In this document: piece after piece, positions 43,445 through 52,827 of the stretch
Layout of the letters: each line of letters opens with the position of its first letter
Numbering within the stretch: the stretch's first letter is position 1
Source: Antarctobacter heliothermus
GTDB taxonomy: Bacteria; Pseudomonadota; Alphaproteobacteria; Rhodobacterales; Rhodobacteraceae
DNA: 64,000 nt
Assembly: GCF_900188425.1 (NCBI RefSeq)
Contig: NZ_FZON01000010.1
Span: 51,195 to 115,194 of the forward strand
Direction: 5' to 3'
Program-made: the position numbers and the translations under genes
Notes under the pieces: model-generated
The model's database searches: none
The model's input: the letters and a program-made list of their open reading frames with translations, nothing else
Told to the model about the DNA's origin: nothing

Positions 43445-43693
43445 ATGGACCGTCTATCCTGGTACATCAGTATGCTTGTCTTCACCGTGTTTTCAGGCGT
43501 GCTACTGGTCACTTTCCTTGCGCTGGATTGGTATAGCTGGAAGGCAATCGCCCTGGCTGTCGGCGTTGGCTTGATCGCGGCGCGGCCCATTGGCCGTCTG
43601 ATCTCTCGCAAGATCAAACGTGAGGACAAGCTGTTCAACCCGCCGCGCGTTCACCCGCCGCTGGTGCCGGACCCCAGCGCGCCAGAGGTTTGA
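43445..43693 (+). CDS. Small membrane protein, function unknown
   Basis: The 82-aa protein has a perfect AAGGAGGT ribosome site. Two hydrophobic segments (about 7-27 and 33-52), then a basic cytoplasmic stretch LISRKIKRED and a Pro-rich tail VHPPLVPDPSAP. The sequence looks real and Rhodobacteraceae-like, but I do not know a role. Confidence 0.75.
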   Translation: MDRLSWYISMLVFTVFSGVLLVTFLALDWYSWKAIALAVGVGLIAARPIGRLISRKIKREDKLFNPPRVHPPLVPDPSAPEV

Positions 43694-43750
43694 GTGACAT
43701 CTGCGCCTTCGGCCGCGCCAAGTGATGGCGCGGCCGAAGCGTGGGGGCCG

Positions 43751-44081
43751 TCAGTGCATCCGCGTGCCGTTGGGCGCGGCCTGATCCGGGCCAATCAACA
43801 CGATAGCGTCATTGTCGTCCGACACGCCCAGCACCAGCACCTCGGACCGCATTGGGCCGATCTGGCGGGGGGGAAAGTTCACCACCGCCATGACCTGTTT
43901 GCCGACCAGCGTTTCGGGGTCGTAATGCACGGTGATCTGGGCCGAGCTTTTCTTTTCGCCAATCTCGGGCCCGAAATCGATCCACAGCTTGATCGCCGGT
44001 TTGCGCGCCTCGGGAAAGGGTTCGGCGCGCAGGACCGTGCCAAGGCGAATGTCGACCTTGAGAAAATCGTCAAAACTGATC

Positions 44082-44089
<8 letters not shown>
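43751..44089 (-). CDS. csaA: tRNA-binding chaperone-like protein CsaA
   Basis: The 112-aa single OB-fold protein has FDDFLKVDIRLGTVLRAEPF, KLWIDFGPEIGEKKSSAQIT and VVNFPPRQIGPMRSEVLVLG, the CsaA pattern related to the tRNA-binding domain of methionyl-tRNA synthetase. It is thought to assist protein export or bind tRNA. It overlaps the proC stop by 8 nt and is likely co-expressed. Confidence 0.95.
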
Positions 44090-44894
<805 letters not shown>

Positions 44895-44952
44895 CGTGAT
44901 CCCCTTTGTTTTCCCCGGCGGACACTAGGCGCGCCGGGGAAAGGGGACAAGA

Positions 44953-46350
44953 TCAGTCGGTCATGATCGAAACCGGCGCCGTCCCCTCATTCAACCAAGC
45001 CTCCAACGGGGTCATCGGGTCAAGGCTGGCGGCGTTGATGCCGTCCGGGCCGGGGAGAATGCCGCAATGGTCGACACCCGGAACCATGAACAGCGCGACG
45101 TTCTCTTTCAGCACGTCCTCACCGCCTGCCTCTGCGGATGCCTTTTCGTACCAGTCGACGGTTTTGTAGGGCGTCACGATGGCGTCGGCCCAGCCGTGCC
45201 AGACAATCATCTTGCCCCCCGCCGCGCGGAACGCGCTCAGGTCCGGGCTATCGCCGTTGTAAACCTCGGACATCGTAGCCAGCCGCGCCGGATCAGCCTC
45301 AAAGTCGAAATCCAGCGGCGTCCATTCCGGACCGGGGTCCACCGGGAAGGCCATGTAGCGGCCAAAGTTGACCGCAAAGGCCGGGACGAGGTTGCCGCCG
45401 CCCTTGCCGTTTCCGGTCAGCCAGAGCCACCAGAACGGTTCGGACCCTTCGGGAATGCCACCGGGGTACAGCTGCTCTCCGGCGGCATTGCGCGGGCCTT
45501 CGCGCCATTTCATCAGCGTGTCCATCTGTTGATTGGTCAGGCCCAACGCGCTGTAATCCACGTCGCAGGCGCGCGGGTCGGCAATCGCGCCATCCTCAAC
45601 CCCGTCCACGGCATCGCACTGTTCATAGACCGCATCGCCGATCAGCTGGGCCTCTTCAGAGCCAAGGATCTGGCTGCCGTCGTCGGCGGTGTTGGCCTGC
45701 ACGACCCACGCCATCTTGGTGGCCACAAGTCCGGGATAGTCCATCGCGGGCGCGCCGGAGATGATGCCGTCGAACATCTCGGGGTAGCGCTGGGCGGCGA
45801 CATGGGCCATGCGCCCGCCGGTCGAACAGCCCTGAAAGACTGCCTGATCGGAGGCGTTACCGTAAAACGCCTCGATCATGATCTGCGCCACGCGGTTGGT
45901 CTCGCCAATCGAGCGCCAGCCCCAGTCGCGTTCCGCGTGCGGGTTGTTGTGCGCCCACCCGGCATCCACGACGCTGAGCGCGTGATGCCCACTGTCAGAG
46001 GTGGCGGTGGCGTACCCGCGTTCCAGACCGGGGCGCATGGCGTTGACCCAGCCGCCACTGGCATCGGCGCGGCCAAGGATACCGCAGAACCCGCCGCAGC
46101 CCGCCTGATAGAATTTGCCGTTCCAGCCGTCCAAGGGCAGGCGCACCTCGATCGAGATCGCCGGCAGGGCGGTGGCGCGCACCTCGCAATAGGCGGGCAG
46201 GCCCTCGGCCTCGACCACGCGGGCGGTGGTGACATGTCCGGCGGCAAAGACCGTGTCGCGCAGCGCGGTGCAGGCGGCGGCGTCCTGCTGGGCCAAGAGC
46301 GGGCTGGCCCCGGCCAATAGAAAGGCCAGCGCCGAAAGGCGGGTTCTCAT
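44953..46350 (-). CDS. Exported tannase/feruloyl-esterase family protein
   Basis: The 465-aa protein starts at ATG 46350 with a Sec leader (LSALAFLLAGASPLLAQ). The serine-hydrolase site is FQGCSTGGRMAH, with acid HGWADAIV and His in VPGVDHCG, flanked by the CS-D-HC disulfide pattern of tannase and feruloyl esterases. It would cleave phenolic esters outside the inner membrane. The 4-hydroxybenzoate/protocatechuate genes within a few kb make a link to plant-phenolic degradation plausible. Confidence 0.9.
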   Translation of the reverse strand: MRTRLSALAFLLAGASPLLAQQDAAACTALRDTVFAAGHVTTARVVEAEGLPAYCEVRATALPAISIEVRLPLDGWNGKFYQAGCGGFCGILGRADASGGWVNAMRPGLERGYATATSDSGHHALSVVDAGWAHNNPHAERDWGWRSIGETNRVAQIMIEAFYGNASDQAVFQGCSTGGRMAHVAAQRYPEMFDGIISGAPAMDYPGLVATKMAWVVQANTADDGSQILGSEEAQLIGDAVYEQCDAVDGVEDGAIADPRACDVDYSALGLTNQQMDTLMKWREGPRNAAGEQLYPGGIPEGSEPFWWLWLTGNGKGGGNLVPAFAVNFGRYMAFPVDPGPEWTPLDFDFEADPARLATMSEVYNGDSPDLSAFRAAGGKMIVWHGWADAIVTPYKTVDWYEKASAEAGGEDVLKENVALFMVPGVDHCGILPGPDGINAASLDPMTPLEAWLNEGTAPVSIMTD

Positions 46351-46421
46351 GTGTCTACTCCCTTGGGTTTCTCCTGTTGAGAGAATTGCCGGGGTCAGAA
46401 CACAACTCAAGGAAAATACCG

Positions 46422-46458
46422 TAAAAAGAAAAAGGGCGCCGCCGTCGCGCCGCCCTTT
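46422..46458 (-). terminator. Terminator after the YbjN-domain gene
   Basis: Read on the minus strand, AAAGGGCGGCGCGACGGCG then GCGCCCTTTTTCTTTTT forms a GC-rich hairpin with a T-rich tail, 40 nt after the stop at 46496. Confidence 0.8.
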
Positions 46459-46495
46459 GGTCGTTCCTGGGGGAAGTGGTGAAGATAATATGCGT

Positions 46496-46996
46496 TCAGG
46501 CGCGACCGTAGGCCTCTGCGATGGCGATTTGCAGCGACTCCTTGGGGGTCTTGTCGGTCCAGACCATCAGCTGAAAAGCCGGGTAATAGCGTTCCGAGCT
46601 CATTACAGCCGCCGTGATCAGCGTGTCGATCTGTTCTGCGCTGGCGATGTTGCCGCCGGTCAAAACCAGACCGTATTTGTAGACCATCAGCTTTTGCTCG
46701 GCCCAATAGCTGAATGCTCCGGCCCAGCACTGGTCGTTGACCCGGTTCAGCCCTTCGTACAGCGCCGGAAGCCGCGCCTCTGGCGGCTCCATTTCAAAGG
46801 TGCAGATCATGCGCAGCGTTTCGTCGTAGGCCGACCATGCCAGGGTGATCGAGTAGGTGCGCCACTGACCTTCGACCGCCATGGCGATCTGATCCTCGGC
46901 GATACGGTCAAAGTCCCAATCGTTGAACTCGGCGATATGCTCGACAAGGTCGATCGGATGGATGTCTTCGGTGATGTACTGCTCGGACAGGGCCAT
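46496..46996 (-). CDS. YbjN-domain protein
   Basis: The 166-aa soluble protein has DWDFDRIAEDQIAMAVEGQW, LRMICTFEMEPPEARLPAL and VNDQCWAGAFSYWAEQKLM, which match the YbjN / type III secretion chaperone-like fold. Family members are linked to stress signalling, but the mechanism is not known. Monocistronic: its own terminator follows. Confidence 0.88.
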   Translation of the reverse strand: MALSEQYITEDIHPIDLVEHIAEFNDWDFDRIAEDQIAMAVEGQWRTYSITLAWSAYDETLRMICTFEMEPPEARLPALYEGLNRVNDQCWAGAFSYWAEQKLMVYKYGLVLTGGNIASAEQIDTLITAAVMSSERYYPAFQLMVWTDKTPKESLQIAIAEAYGRA

Positions 46997-47177
46997 GTGG
47001 ACACCTCTCTGGTTGTCGCGTCTGGGCGGCGGGTTCGCCTCTAACGCTTGCTGCCTGCTCTAGGGTCTGCGGGCTTTCCCCGAGCCCTTACCAGATATGG
47101 TGCCTGTGTAGGCGGGGGTGTGTAAAGCGATAAATTGGTGACAGACGCATTAAGTTGTGGATGACTCCGATTCGGCA

Positions 47178-48101
47178 TCACGATCTGGGTAAAGACTGTG
47201 CTTCGTGTCTAAGGGCGCGTTCAAACAGTTGCCTGCTGCGCGAGGCGGCGGTTTCGGGGCGCGTCATCAGCCCGACCGGACCGGCGGTCAGGGTCAGGTC
47301 CAGTGGCAGCGCCATCAGGGCGCCGTCCTCGACCTCGGGGGCAACAACCCCTTCGGAAATGAACCACAGCGCATCCGAAACCCGCAGAAAGCGCCGCCCG
47401 AACGCCCCGGACACACAGTCGATCCGGTCGGAAAACGGGCCAAGCCCCTGTGCAACACACCAGCGATCCACCAAGGGGCGGATGGCCGCGCCCTCGGGCG
47501 GGTAAAGGACGGGCCAGTCGAGCAAATCCTGCGGCGCAAGACCGGCGCGGCCCGCCAGCGGATGACCGGCGCGGGCGACGCAAACCACGCGCTCTTGATA
47601 GAGTTGCGTAAACGAGACGCCCGCCATGGTTTCCGGCGCGCCCATCCGCCCCAGCACCAGATCCAGCGCGCCGGTCAGCAACTCGCGGGTGAGTGCCCCA
47701 TGGGTGCCGTCGCGCAAAACCAGCCGCGTGGTGGGAGACAGGGCTCGGAACCGGGACACAACGCGGGGCATCAGCCGTACCGCCACGCTGGGCAGCGCGC
47801 CGACGCGTAGCACCTCGGCCCCGCCCTCGCGCAGTTCCGACACGCCAGAGACCCCGCGTTGCAGCGCGGCAAGGCTTTGTCCCGCGAATTCCAGAAATAC
47901 CTCACCCTCTGGCGTCAGGCGCACGCCGCCGCGATCCCGCGTCATCAGCGCCGCGCCAAGCGTCTCTTCCAATTCTTTGAGAGTCTTGGACAAGGCGGGC
48001 TGCGTCAGGTGCAGTTCGGCGCAGGCGGCCTTGAGACTGCCTTGGCGCGCGATGGCGGTGACGACCTCCAGATGGCGCAGTTTTATCCGGCGATTGAGCA
48101 T
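47178..48101 (-). CDS. pcaQ: PcaQ, LysR regulator of the protocatechuate genes
   Basis: The 307-aa protein starts at ATG 48101; the longer form to 48143 runs into the operator. The N-terminal winged helix is GSLKAACAELHLTQPALSKT. The effector domain has VLRVGALPSVAVRLMPRVV and ALDLVLGRMG, typical of PcaQ. It activates the divergent pob/pca operon in response to beta-carboxymuconate or ketoadipate-type inducers in relatives. The palindrome at 48117-48132 is its likely site. Confidence 0.93.
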   Translation of the reverse strand: MLNRRIKLRHLEVVTAIARQGSLKAACAELHLTQPALSKTLKELEETLGAALMTRDRGGVRLTPEGEVFLEFAGQSLAALQRGVSGVSELREGGAEVLRVGALPSVAVRLMPRVVSRFRALSPTTRLVLRDGTHGALTRELLTGALDLVLGRMGAPETMAGVSFTQLYQERVVCVARAGHPLAGRAGLAPQDLLDWPVLYPPEGAAIRPLVDRWCVAQGLGPFSDRIDCVSGAFGRRFLRVSDALWFISEGVVAPEVEDGALMALPLDLTLTAGPVGLMTRPETAASRSRQLFERALRHEAQSLPRS

Positions 48102-48116
48102 GACAGTTTCCGTTTT

Positions 48117-48132
48117 CGATAAGTATCTATCG
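48117..48132. promoter_or_regulatory. Candidate PcaQ operator
   Basis: CGATAAGTATCTATCG has 5-bp inverted arms between pcaQ and pobA. It contains an ATA-N6-TAT core of the kind bound by LysR proteins. Binding is inferred from position. Confidence 0.5.
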
Positions 48133-48194
48133 TAACATGTCATTTTACATGTCTGTCAGGTTCATTCTAGTCTTGCTTCAAAGGGGAGGACATC

Positions 48195-49364
48195 ATGCGA
48201 ACCCAAGTCTGCATCATCGGCGGCGGCCCGTCGGGCCTGTTGCTCAGCCAGTTGCTGCACAAGAACGGCATCGACAGCGTCGTGCTGGAGCGCAAGACCA
48301 AGGACTATGTCCTTGGCCGCATCCGCGCGGGCATCCTGGAAACCGGGATGGTCGACCTGATGCGCGAGGCCGGTGCGGGTGAGCGGATGGACCGCGAGTG
48401 TTTTGTGCATGACGGCACCATCATCTCTTACGGCGACGAACAGTTTGGCATCAACTTCAAGGAGCTGACCGGCAGCCATGTGGTTGTCTACGGCCAGACA
48501 GAGGTGACGCGCGACCTGTACGAGGCGCGCGAAAAGGCGGACGGAAAGATCGTCTTCAATGTCGAGAACGTCCAGATCAGGGATGCCGACAGCGATGCCC
48601 CCTATGTGACCTACGAGGTGAATGGCGCAGAGGCGCGGATCGATTGCGATTTCGTCGCCGGGTGCGACGGGTTCCACGGGGTCAGCCGCCAGACCATCCC
48701 GCTGACGGTCCGCAAGGAATACGAAAAGCTGTATCCCTTTGGCTGGCTGGGCGTCCTGTCGGAAACGCCCCCGGTCCACGAGGAACTGATCTATGCCAGC
48801 TCTGAACGCGGCTTTGCGCTATGCTCGATGCGCAATGAGAAACTCAGCCGCTATTACATCCAGTGTTCGCTGTCCGACAGTCCCGAGGACTGGACCGACG
48901 ATGCGTTCTGGGAAGAGCTGAAACGCCGGATACCGACTGAGGCGGCAGAGACCCTTGTCACCGGCCCGACCATCGAGAAAAGCATCGCGCCGCTCCGGTC
49001 GTTTGTGACAGAGCCGATGCGCTGGGGGCGGTTGTTCCTGTGCGGGGATGCGGCGCATATCGTGCCGCCGACAGGGGCCAAGGGCCTGAACACGGCCGCC
49101 AGCGACATTCACTATCTCTATAACGGGCTGGTGCAGTTCTATCGGTCCGGCGACAGCGTGGGCATCGACAGCTATTCCGAAAAGGCATTGGCGCGGATCT
49201 GGAAGGCCGAGCGGTTCAGCTGGTGGATGACCACGCTGCTGCACAGGTTCCCCGACCAGAACGCATTTGACCTCAAGATCCAGCTTGCCGACATCGAATT
49301 CCTGCGCTCCAATCGGGACGCGCAATCGGTGATGGCACAGAATTATATCGGGCTGCCCTACTGA
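48195..49364 (+). CDS. pobA: 4-hydroxybenzoate 3-monooxygenase
   Basis: The 389-aa FAD monooxygenase converts 4-hydroxybenzoate to protocatechuate with NAD(P)H and oxygen. It has CIIGGGPSGLLLSQLL for FAD, the CDFVAGCDGFHGVSR motif and GRLFLCGDAAHIVPPTGAKG near 285. Active-site YYIQCSLSD and ERKTKDYVLGRIRAG are as in PobA. The ATG has a GGGGAGGA site. First gene of the aromatic operon. Confidence 0.96.
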   Translation: MRTQVCIIGGGPSGLLLSQLLHKNGIDSVVLERKTKDYVLGRIRAGILETGMVDLMREAGAGERMDRECFVHDGTIISYGDEQFGINFKELTGSHVVVYGQTEVTRDLYEAREKADGKIVFNVENVQIRDADSDAPYVTYEVNGAEARIDCDFVAGCDGFHGVSRQTIPLTVRKEYEKLYPFGWLGVLSETPPVHEELIYASSERGFALCSMRNEKLSRYYIQCSLSDSPEDWTDDAFWEELKRRIPTEAAETLVTGPTIEKSIAPLRSFVTEPMRWGRLFLCGDAAHIVPPTGAKGLNTAASDIHYLYNGLVQFYRSGDSVGIDSYSEKALARIWKAERFSWWMTTLLHRFPDQNAFDLKIQLADIEFLRSNRDAQSVMAQNYIGLPY

Positions 49365-49408
49365 CAGAGGGGGGTTGCACAACGTCGCAGGCCCGACCGG
49401 AGGATACC

Positions 49409-49810
49409 ATGACCAACCGATACGACACCGGAATGCAGGTGCGCCGCCGCATTCTTGGGGATGCCCATGTGGACCGCGCCGAGGCGGCGAAGACGCCGTT
49501 TGATCTGCCGTTTCAGACCATGATCACCGAAAGCGCCTGGGGCACTGTCTGGGCGTCAGAGGGGATCAGCGACCGGGAGCGGTCCATGCTGACGCTGGCG
49601 CTGCTGGCGGCCTTGGGCAATTTCGAAGAGATCCCGATGCACATCCGCGCCACCGCCCGCACCGGGGCCAGCAAGCAGGATGTGCTGGAGGCGTTCCAAC
49701 ACGTTGCGATCTATGCCGGTGTGCCGCGCGCGAATCACGCGCTGAAGCTGGCCAAGCAGACCTATGCCGAGATGGACGCCGAAACCGGCACGCCGTCCGG
49801 GACCACCTGA
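49409..49810 (+). CDS. pcaC: 4-carboxymuconolactone decarboxylase
   Basis: The 133-aa AhpD-like helical protein has RRRILGDAHVDRAEAAKTPF and a catalytic region around HIRATARTGASKQDVLEAFQ. It decarboxylates gamma-carboxymuconolactone to 3-oxoadipate enol-lactone. Length matches stand-alone PcaC. Lies 44 nt after pobA and 12 nt before pcaH. Confidence 0.94.
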   Translation: MTNRYDTGMQVRRRILGDAHVDRAEAAKTPFDLPFQTMITESAWGTVWASEGISDRERSMLTLALLAALGNFEEIPMHIRATARTGASKQDVLEAFQHVAIYAGVPRANHALKLAKQTYAEMDAETGTPSGTT

Positions 49811-49822
49811 GGAGAGAGTGAT

Positions 49823-50551
49823 ATGCCCAGCCAAGGGGAATTCTATCAGCGGGACCGAGAGCGGCACCCGCCCGCCTATACCCGGGACTACAAGACGAGC
49901 GTTGCCCGCTCGCCGCAGTATTCGGCGATCAGCCTGCAAAACTCGGTCTCCGAGATCACCGGGCCGGTGTTTGGTCACAACGACATCGACCCGATGGACC
50001 GCGACCTGCTGCACAACTACGCCCAGCCGGGCGAAAGCGCGATTGGCGAGCGGATCATCCTGCATGGGCGGGTTCTGGATGAGAACGCGCGCCCGGTGCC
50101 GAATACGCTGGTCGAGATCTGGCAGGCCAACGCGGGCGGGCGCTATCGGCACAAGAAGGACACCTATCTGGCCCCCATCGACCCCAACTTTGGCGGTTGC
50201 GGGCGGACGATCACGGATGCGGACGGCTATTACTATTTCCGCACGGTCAAACCCGGTGCCTATCCTTGGCGCAACTGGGTGAACAGCTGGCGTCCGGCGC
50301 ATATCCACGTTTCTGTCTTTGGCACCGGCTTTGCCCAGCGGCTGATCAGTCAGGTCTATTTCGAAGGGGATCCGCTGATTGCGAAATGCCCGATCGTCAA
50401 GACAATCCCCAATCAGGACGCGATCGACAGCCTTGTCGCGTTGCTGGACATGAACGCGACGATCCCGCTGGATTCCATCGCCTACAAATTCGATATCGTG
50501 CTGCGCGGTCGCCGCTCGACCCTGTTCGAAAACCGTCTGGAGGGGAATTGA
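49823..50551 (+). CDS. pcaH: Protocatechuate 3,4-dioxygenase beta subunit
   Basis: The 242-aa intradiol dioxygenase subunit carries the non-haem iron ligands: Tyr in [14 protein letters not shown] (two tyrosines), and the His pair in [12 protein letters not shown]. It cleaves protocatechuate to 3-carboxy-cis,cis-muconate together with PcaG. It starts with the usual [13 protein letters not shown] stretch. Four bases separate it from pcaG. Confidence 0.96.
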   Translation: MPSQGEFYQRDRERHPPAYTRDYKTSVARSPQYSAISLQNSVSEITGPVFGHNDIDPMDRDLLHNYAQPGESAIGERIILHGRVLDENARPVPNTLVEIWQANAGGRYRHKKDTYLAPIDPNFGGCGRTITDADGYYYFRTVKPGAYPWRNWVNSWRPAHIHVSVFGTGFAQRLISQVYFEGDPLIAKCPIVKTIPNQDAIDSLVALLDMNATIPLDSIAYKFDIVLRGRRSTLFENRLEGN

Positions 50552-50554
50552 GCC

Positions 50555-51175
50555 ATGGCGCAATCGCTGAACTATCTCAAGGAAACGCCGTCACAGACTG
50601 CGGGCCCCTATGTCCACATCGGGCTTGCGCCGGGCGCGGCAGGTTTTGACATCTACACGCAGGAGCTTGGCTGGGACATCGCCGGACCAAACGCAAAAGG
50701 CGAACGGATCCGGGTTGAGGGGCTGGTGATCGACGGCACCGGGTCGCCGATCAAGGACGTGATGCTGGAGGCCTGGCAGGCCAATGCCGCAGGCGTCTAT
50801 GCCCATCCCGAGGGCGGTGGCGACGTCGAAGAGGGCTTTCGCGGCTGGGGCCGGGTGATCACCGATTTCGCCACCGGCGAATGGGGATTTGACACGGTCA
50901 AACCGGGCCGCACACCGGGCCGCAACGTCGGGACCCAAGCGCCGCACATCAACCTGTGGATCGTGGCACGTGGCATCAACCTTGGCCTGAACACGCGGGT
51001 CTATTTCGAGGATGAGGCAGAGGCCAACGCCGCCGACCCGGTGCTGAACCTGATCGAATGGGAACGCCGCCGCGCCACCCTGATCGCCAAGCGGACCGAG
51101 CGGGACGGCACACCCGTCTACCGCTTTGAGATCCGCATTCAGGGTGAGGACGAAACCGTCTTCTTCGATATCTGA
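50555..51175 (+). CDS. pcaG: Protocatechuate 3,4-dioxygenase alpha subunit
   Basis: The 206-aa subunit has LKETPSQTAGPYVHIGLAPG at the start, then IDGTGSPIKDVMLEAWQANA, and lacks the iron-binding His pair of the beta chain (here PHINLWIVARG). It contributes to the active-site cleft of the alpha-beta protomer. Length is normal. Confidence 0.96.
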   Translation: MAQSLNYLKETPSQTAGPYVHIGLAPGAAGFDIYTQELGWDIAGPNAKGERIRVEGLVIDGTGSPIKDVMLEAWQANAAGVYAHPEGGGDVEEGFRGWGRVITDFATGEWGFDTVKPGRTPGRNVGTQAPHINLWIVARGINLGLNTRVYFEDEAEANAADPVLNLIEWERRRATLIAKRTERDGTPVYRFEIRIQGEDETVFFDI

Positions 51176-51287
51176 CAGGTTGGAAATGCCGGGAGGGGTC
51201 TGCGTCTTCCCGGTTGTTTCTACCTGCCGTCAATCAGTAAACTGAGCGGCATCACGCCCACGCCGCCATCTAGGGAACACGCCCGTC

Positions 51288-52118
51288 ATGACCAAACCCT
51301 GTATCATCTGTGTCGCCATAACCGGGTCAGTGCCTCGCAAGAAAGACAATCCCGCCGTGCCGGTGACCATCGAAGAGCAGGTCGAATCGACCCATGCGGC
51401 GTTTGAGGCCGGGGCCAGCATCTGCCACGCGCATGTCCGGATGGAGGATGAAACGCCGACATCCGACCCAGAGCGGTTTGCCCGTCTGGTCGAGGGGCTG
51501 AAGAAACACTGCCCCGGCATGATCATTCAGCTGTCGACCGGCGGTCGGTCAGGGGCGGGGCGCGACCGTGGCGGGATGCTGCCGCTGCGGCCTGACATGG
51601 CGTCGCTGTCGGTCGGATCGAACAACTTTCCAACCCGGGTCTATGAGAACGCGCCGGATCTGGTGGATTGGCTGGCGTCCGAGATGCGCACCTATGAGGT
51701 CAAGCCCGAGATCGAGGCCTTTGACCTCAGCCATATCTTCAAGGCGGCAGAGATGAACCGCGACGGGCGCATTCCGGGCAAGCTGTATGTGCAGTTTGTC
51801 ATGGGCGTGAAAAACGCGATGCCCTGCGACCGCGAAGTGTTTGACTACTACATCAAGACGGTCAAACGCCTGACGCCTGAGGCCGAGTGGTGTGCCGCCG
51901 GGATCGGGCGGCATCAGGTCGAGGTGAACGAATGGGCCATCGCGGCGGGTGGTCACACGCGGACCGGGCTGGAGGACAACGTGCGCTGGGACAAGGACAG
52001 CCTTGCGCCGTCGAACGCGGCGCTGGTCGAGCGTGCGGTGGGTCTATGTGAGAAATATGAGCGCCCCGTCGCCACATGGCAGCAGGCGCGCGAGATCTTG
52101 GGGCTGCGCGCGGCCTGA
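51288..52118 (+). CDS. Beta-keto acid cleavage enzyme (BKACE, DUF849)
   Basis: The 276-aa TIM-barrel enzyme has zinc-binding His47 and His49 in CHAHVRMEDE. Family members condense a beta-keto acid with acetyl-CoA to release acetoacetate and a new acyl-CoA. It lies 112 bp after pcaG on the same strand, where pcaB, pcaD or pcaIJ might otherwise be found. 3-oxoadipate is thus a plausible substrate, by inference. No lysine-fermentation genes adjoin, so the kce role is unlikely. Confidence 0.88.
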   Translation: MTKPCIICVAITGSVPRKKDNPAVPVTIEEQVESTHAAFEAGASICHAHVRMEDETPTSDPERFARLVEGLKKHCPGMIIQLSTGGRSGAGRDRGGMLPLRPDMASLSVGSNNFPTRVYENAPDLVDWLASEMRTYEVKPEIEAFDLSHIFKAAEMNRDGRIPGKLYVQFVMGVKNAMPCDREVFDYYIKTVKRLTPEAEWCAAGIGRHQVEVNEWAIAAGGHTRTGLEDNVRWDKDSLAPSNAALVERAVGLCEKYERPVATWQQAREILGLRAA

Positions 52119-52136
52119 TGCGCCGCGCGCCCGCGC

Positions 52137-52682
52137 TCAGGACATGATTTCTGCCGCGAAACAGGATTGCTGCACCGCCGGGACCGTGCCGGGGGCGGTC
52201 ACCTCAAAGGGCTGTTGCAGCACCACCTGACCATCCTGTTCCAGTTGGAACATCCACCGCCCCTCGACCATTTCGTAGTCATGTTCGAAGGTGAACAGGT
52301 TCAGCGACGTCTCACCGAAATTCATCGGTGTGGGCCAGCGTTCAACGGTCACGCCGTTGGGGCCCATGGGCGGGTGGGTGACGACAACCGTCACCTCCGG
52401 CACCGCAGACCCGGCCGTCAGGCTGGCGCGAATGCCAAAGCTGAGGCCCAGTTCCGCAGGCACCTGCAATGTCTGCACATCAATGGGCCGATCCTGATCG
52501 ACAAGGTTCAGCAGGCCCGACAGCGTGTCGGGTGCGGGCCGCGTGCCTTGCAGCTGTACCTCACAGATGACGCCAAAACCCTCAAGCGTCACGGGCGGGG
52601 AAACAAAGGCACCGACATCTGCAAGGGCGGGTTGGCCCGCGATCAGGGTGGCGAATACGGCGGCAAGCGGATTGGTGGTCAT
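52137..52682 (-). CDS. DUF3859 periplasmic protein
   Basis: The 181-aa protein starts at ATG 52682 with a leader (AAVFATLIAGQPALADVG). The C-terminal part WPTPMNFGETSLNLFTFEHD with EMVEGRWMFQLEQDGQVVLQ matches DUF3859, an immunoglobulin-like domain of unknown role. Convergent with the BKACE gene (18 bp). Confidence 0.82.
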   Translation of the reverse strand: MTTNPLAAVFATLIAGQPALADVGAFVSPPVTLEGFGVICEVQLQGTRPAPDTLSGLLNLVDQDRPIDVQTLQVPAELGLSFGIRASLTAGSAVPEVTVVVTHPPMGPNGVTVERWPTPMNFGETSLNLFTFEHDYEMVEGRWMFQLEQDGQVVLQQPFEVTAPGTVPAVQQSCFAAEIMS

Positions 52683-52776
52683 GGCGGCATCTCCCGTCGG
52701 GGTGGACCGTGAAACTAACACGTCGACAGGTTAGGCGCAGAGGCGGGTTTTGCCTACCCGCCATGCCCCTTGAAAT

Positions 52777-52807
52777 GAAAAAGCCCCCCGCCTAAGCGGA
52801 GGGCTTT
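52777..52807 (-). terminator. pckA terminator
   Basis: On the minus strand AAAAGCCCTCCGC, loop TTAG, GCGGGGGGCTTTTT forms a strong hairpin with T tail, 20 nt after the pckA stop. Confidence 0.9.
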
Positions 52808-52827
52808 TGCCAAACCCTGAGCGGGGA

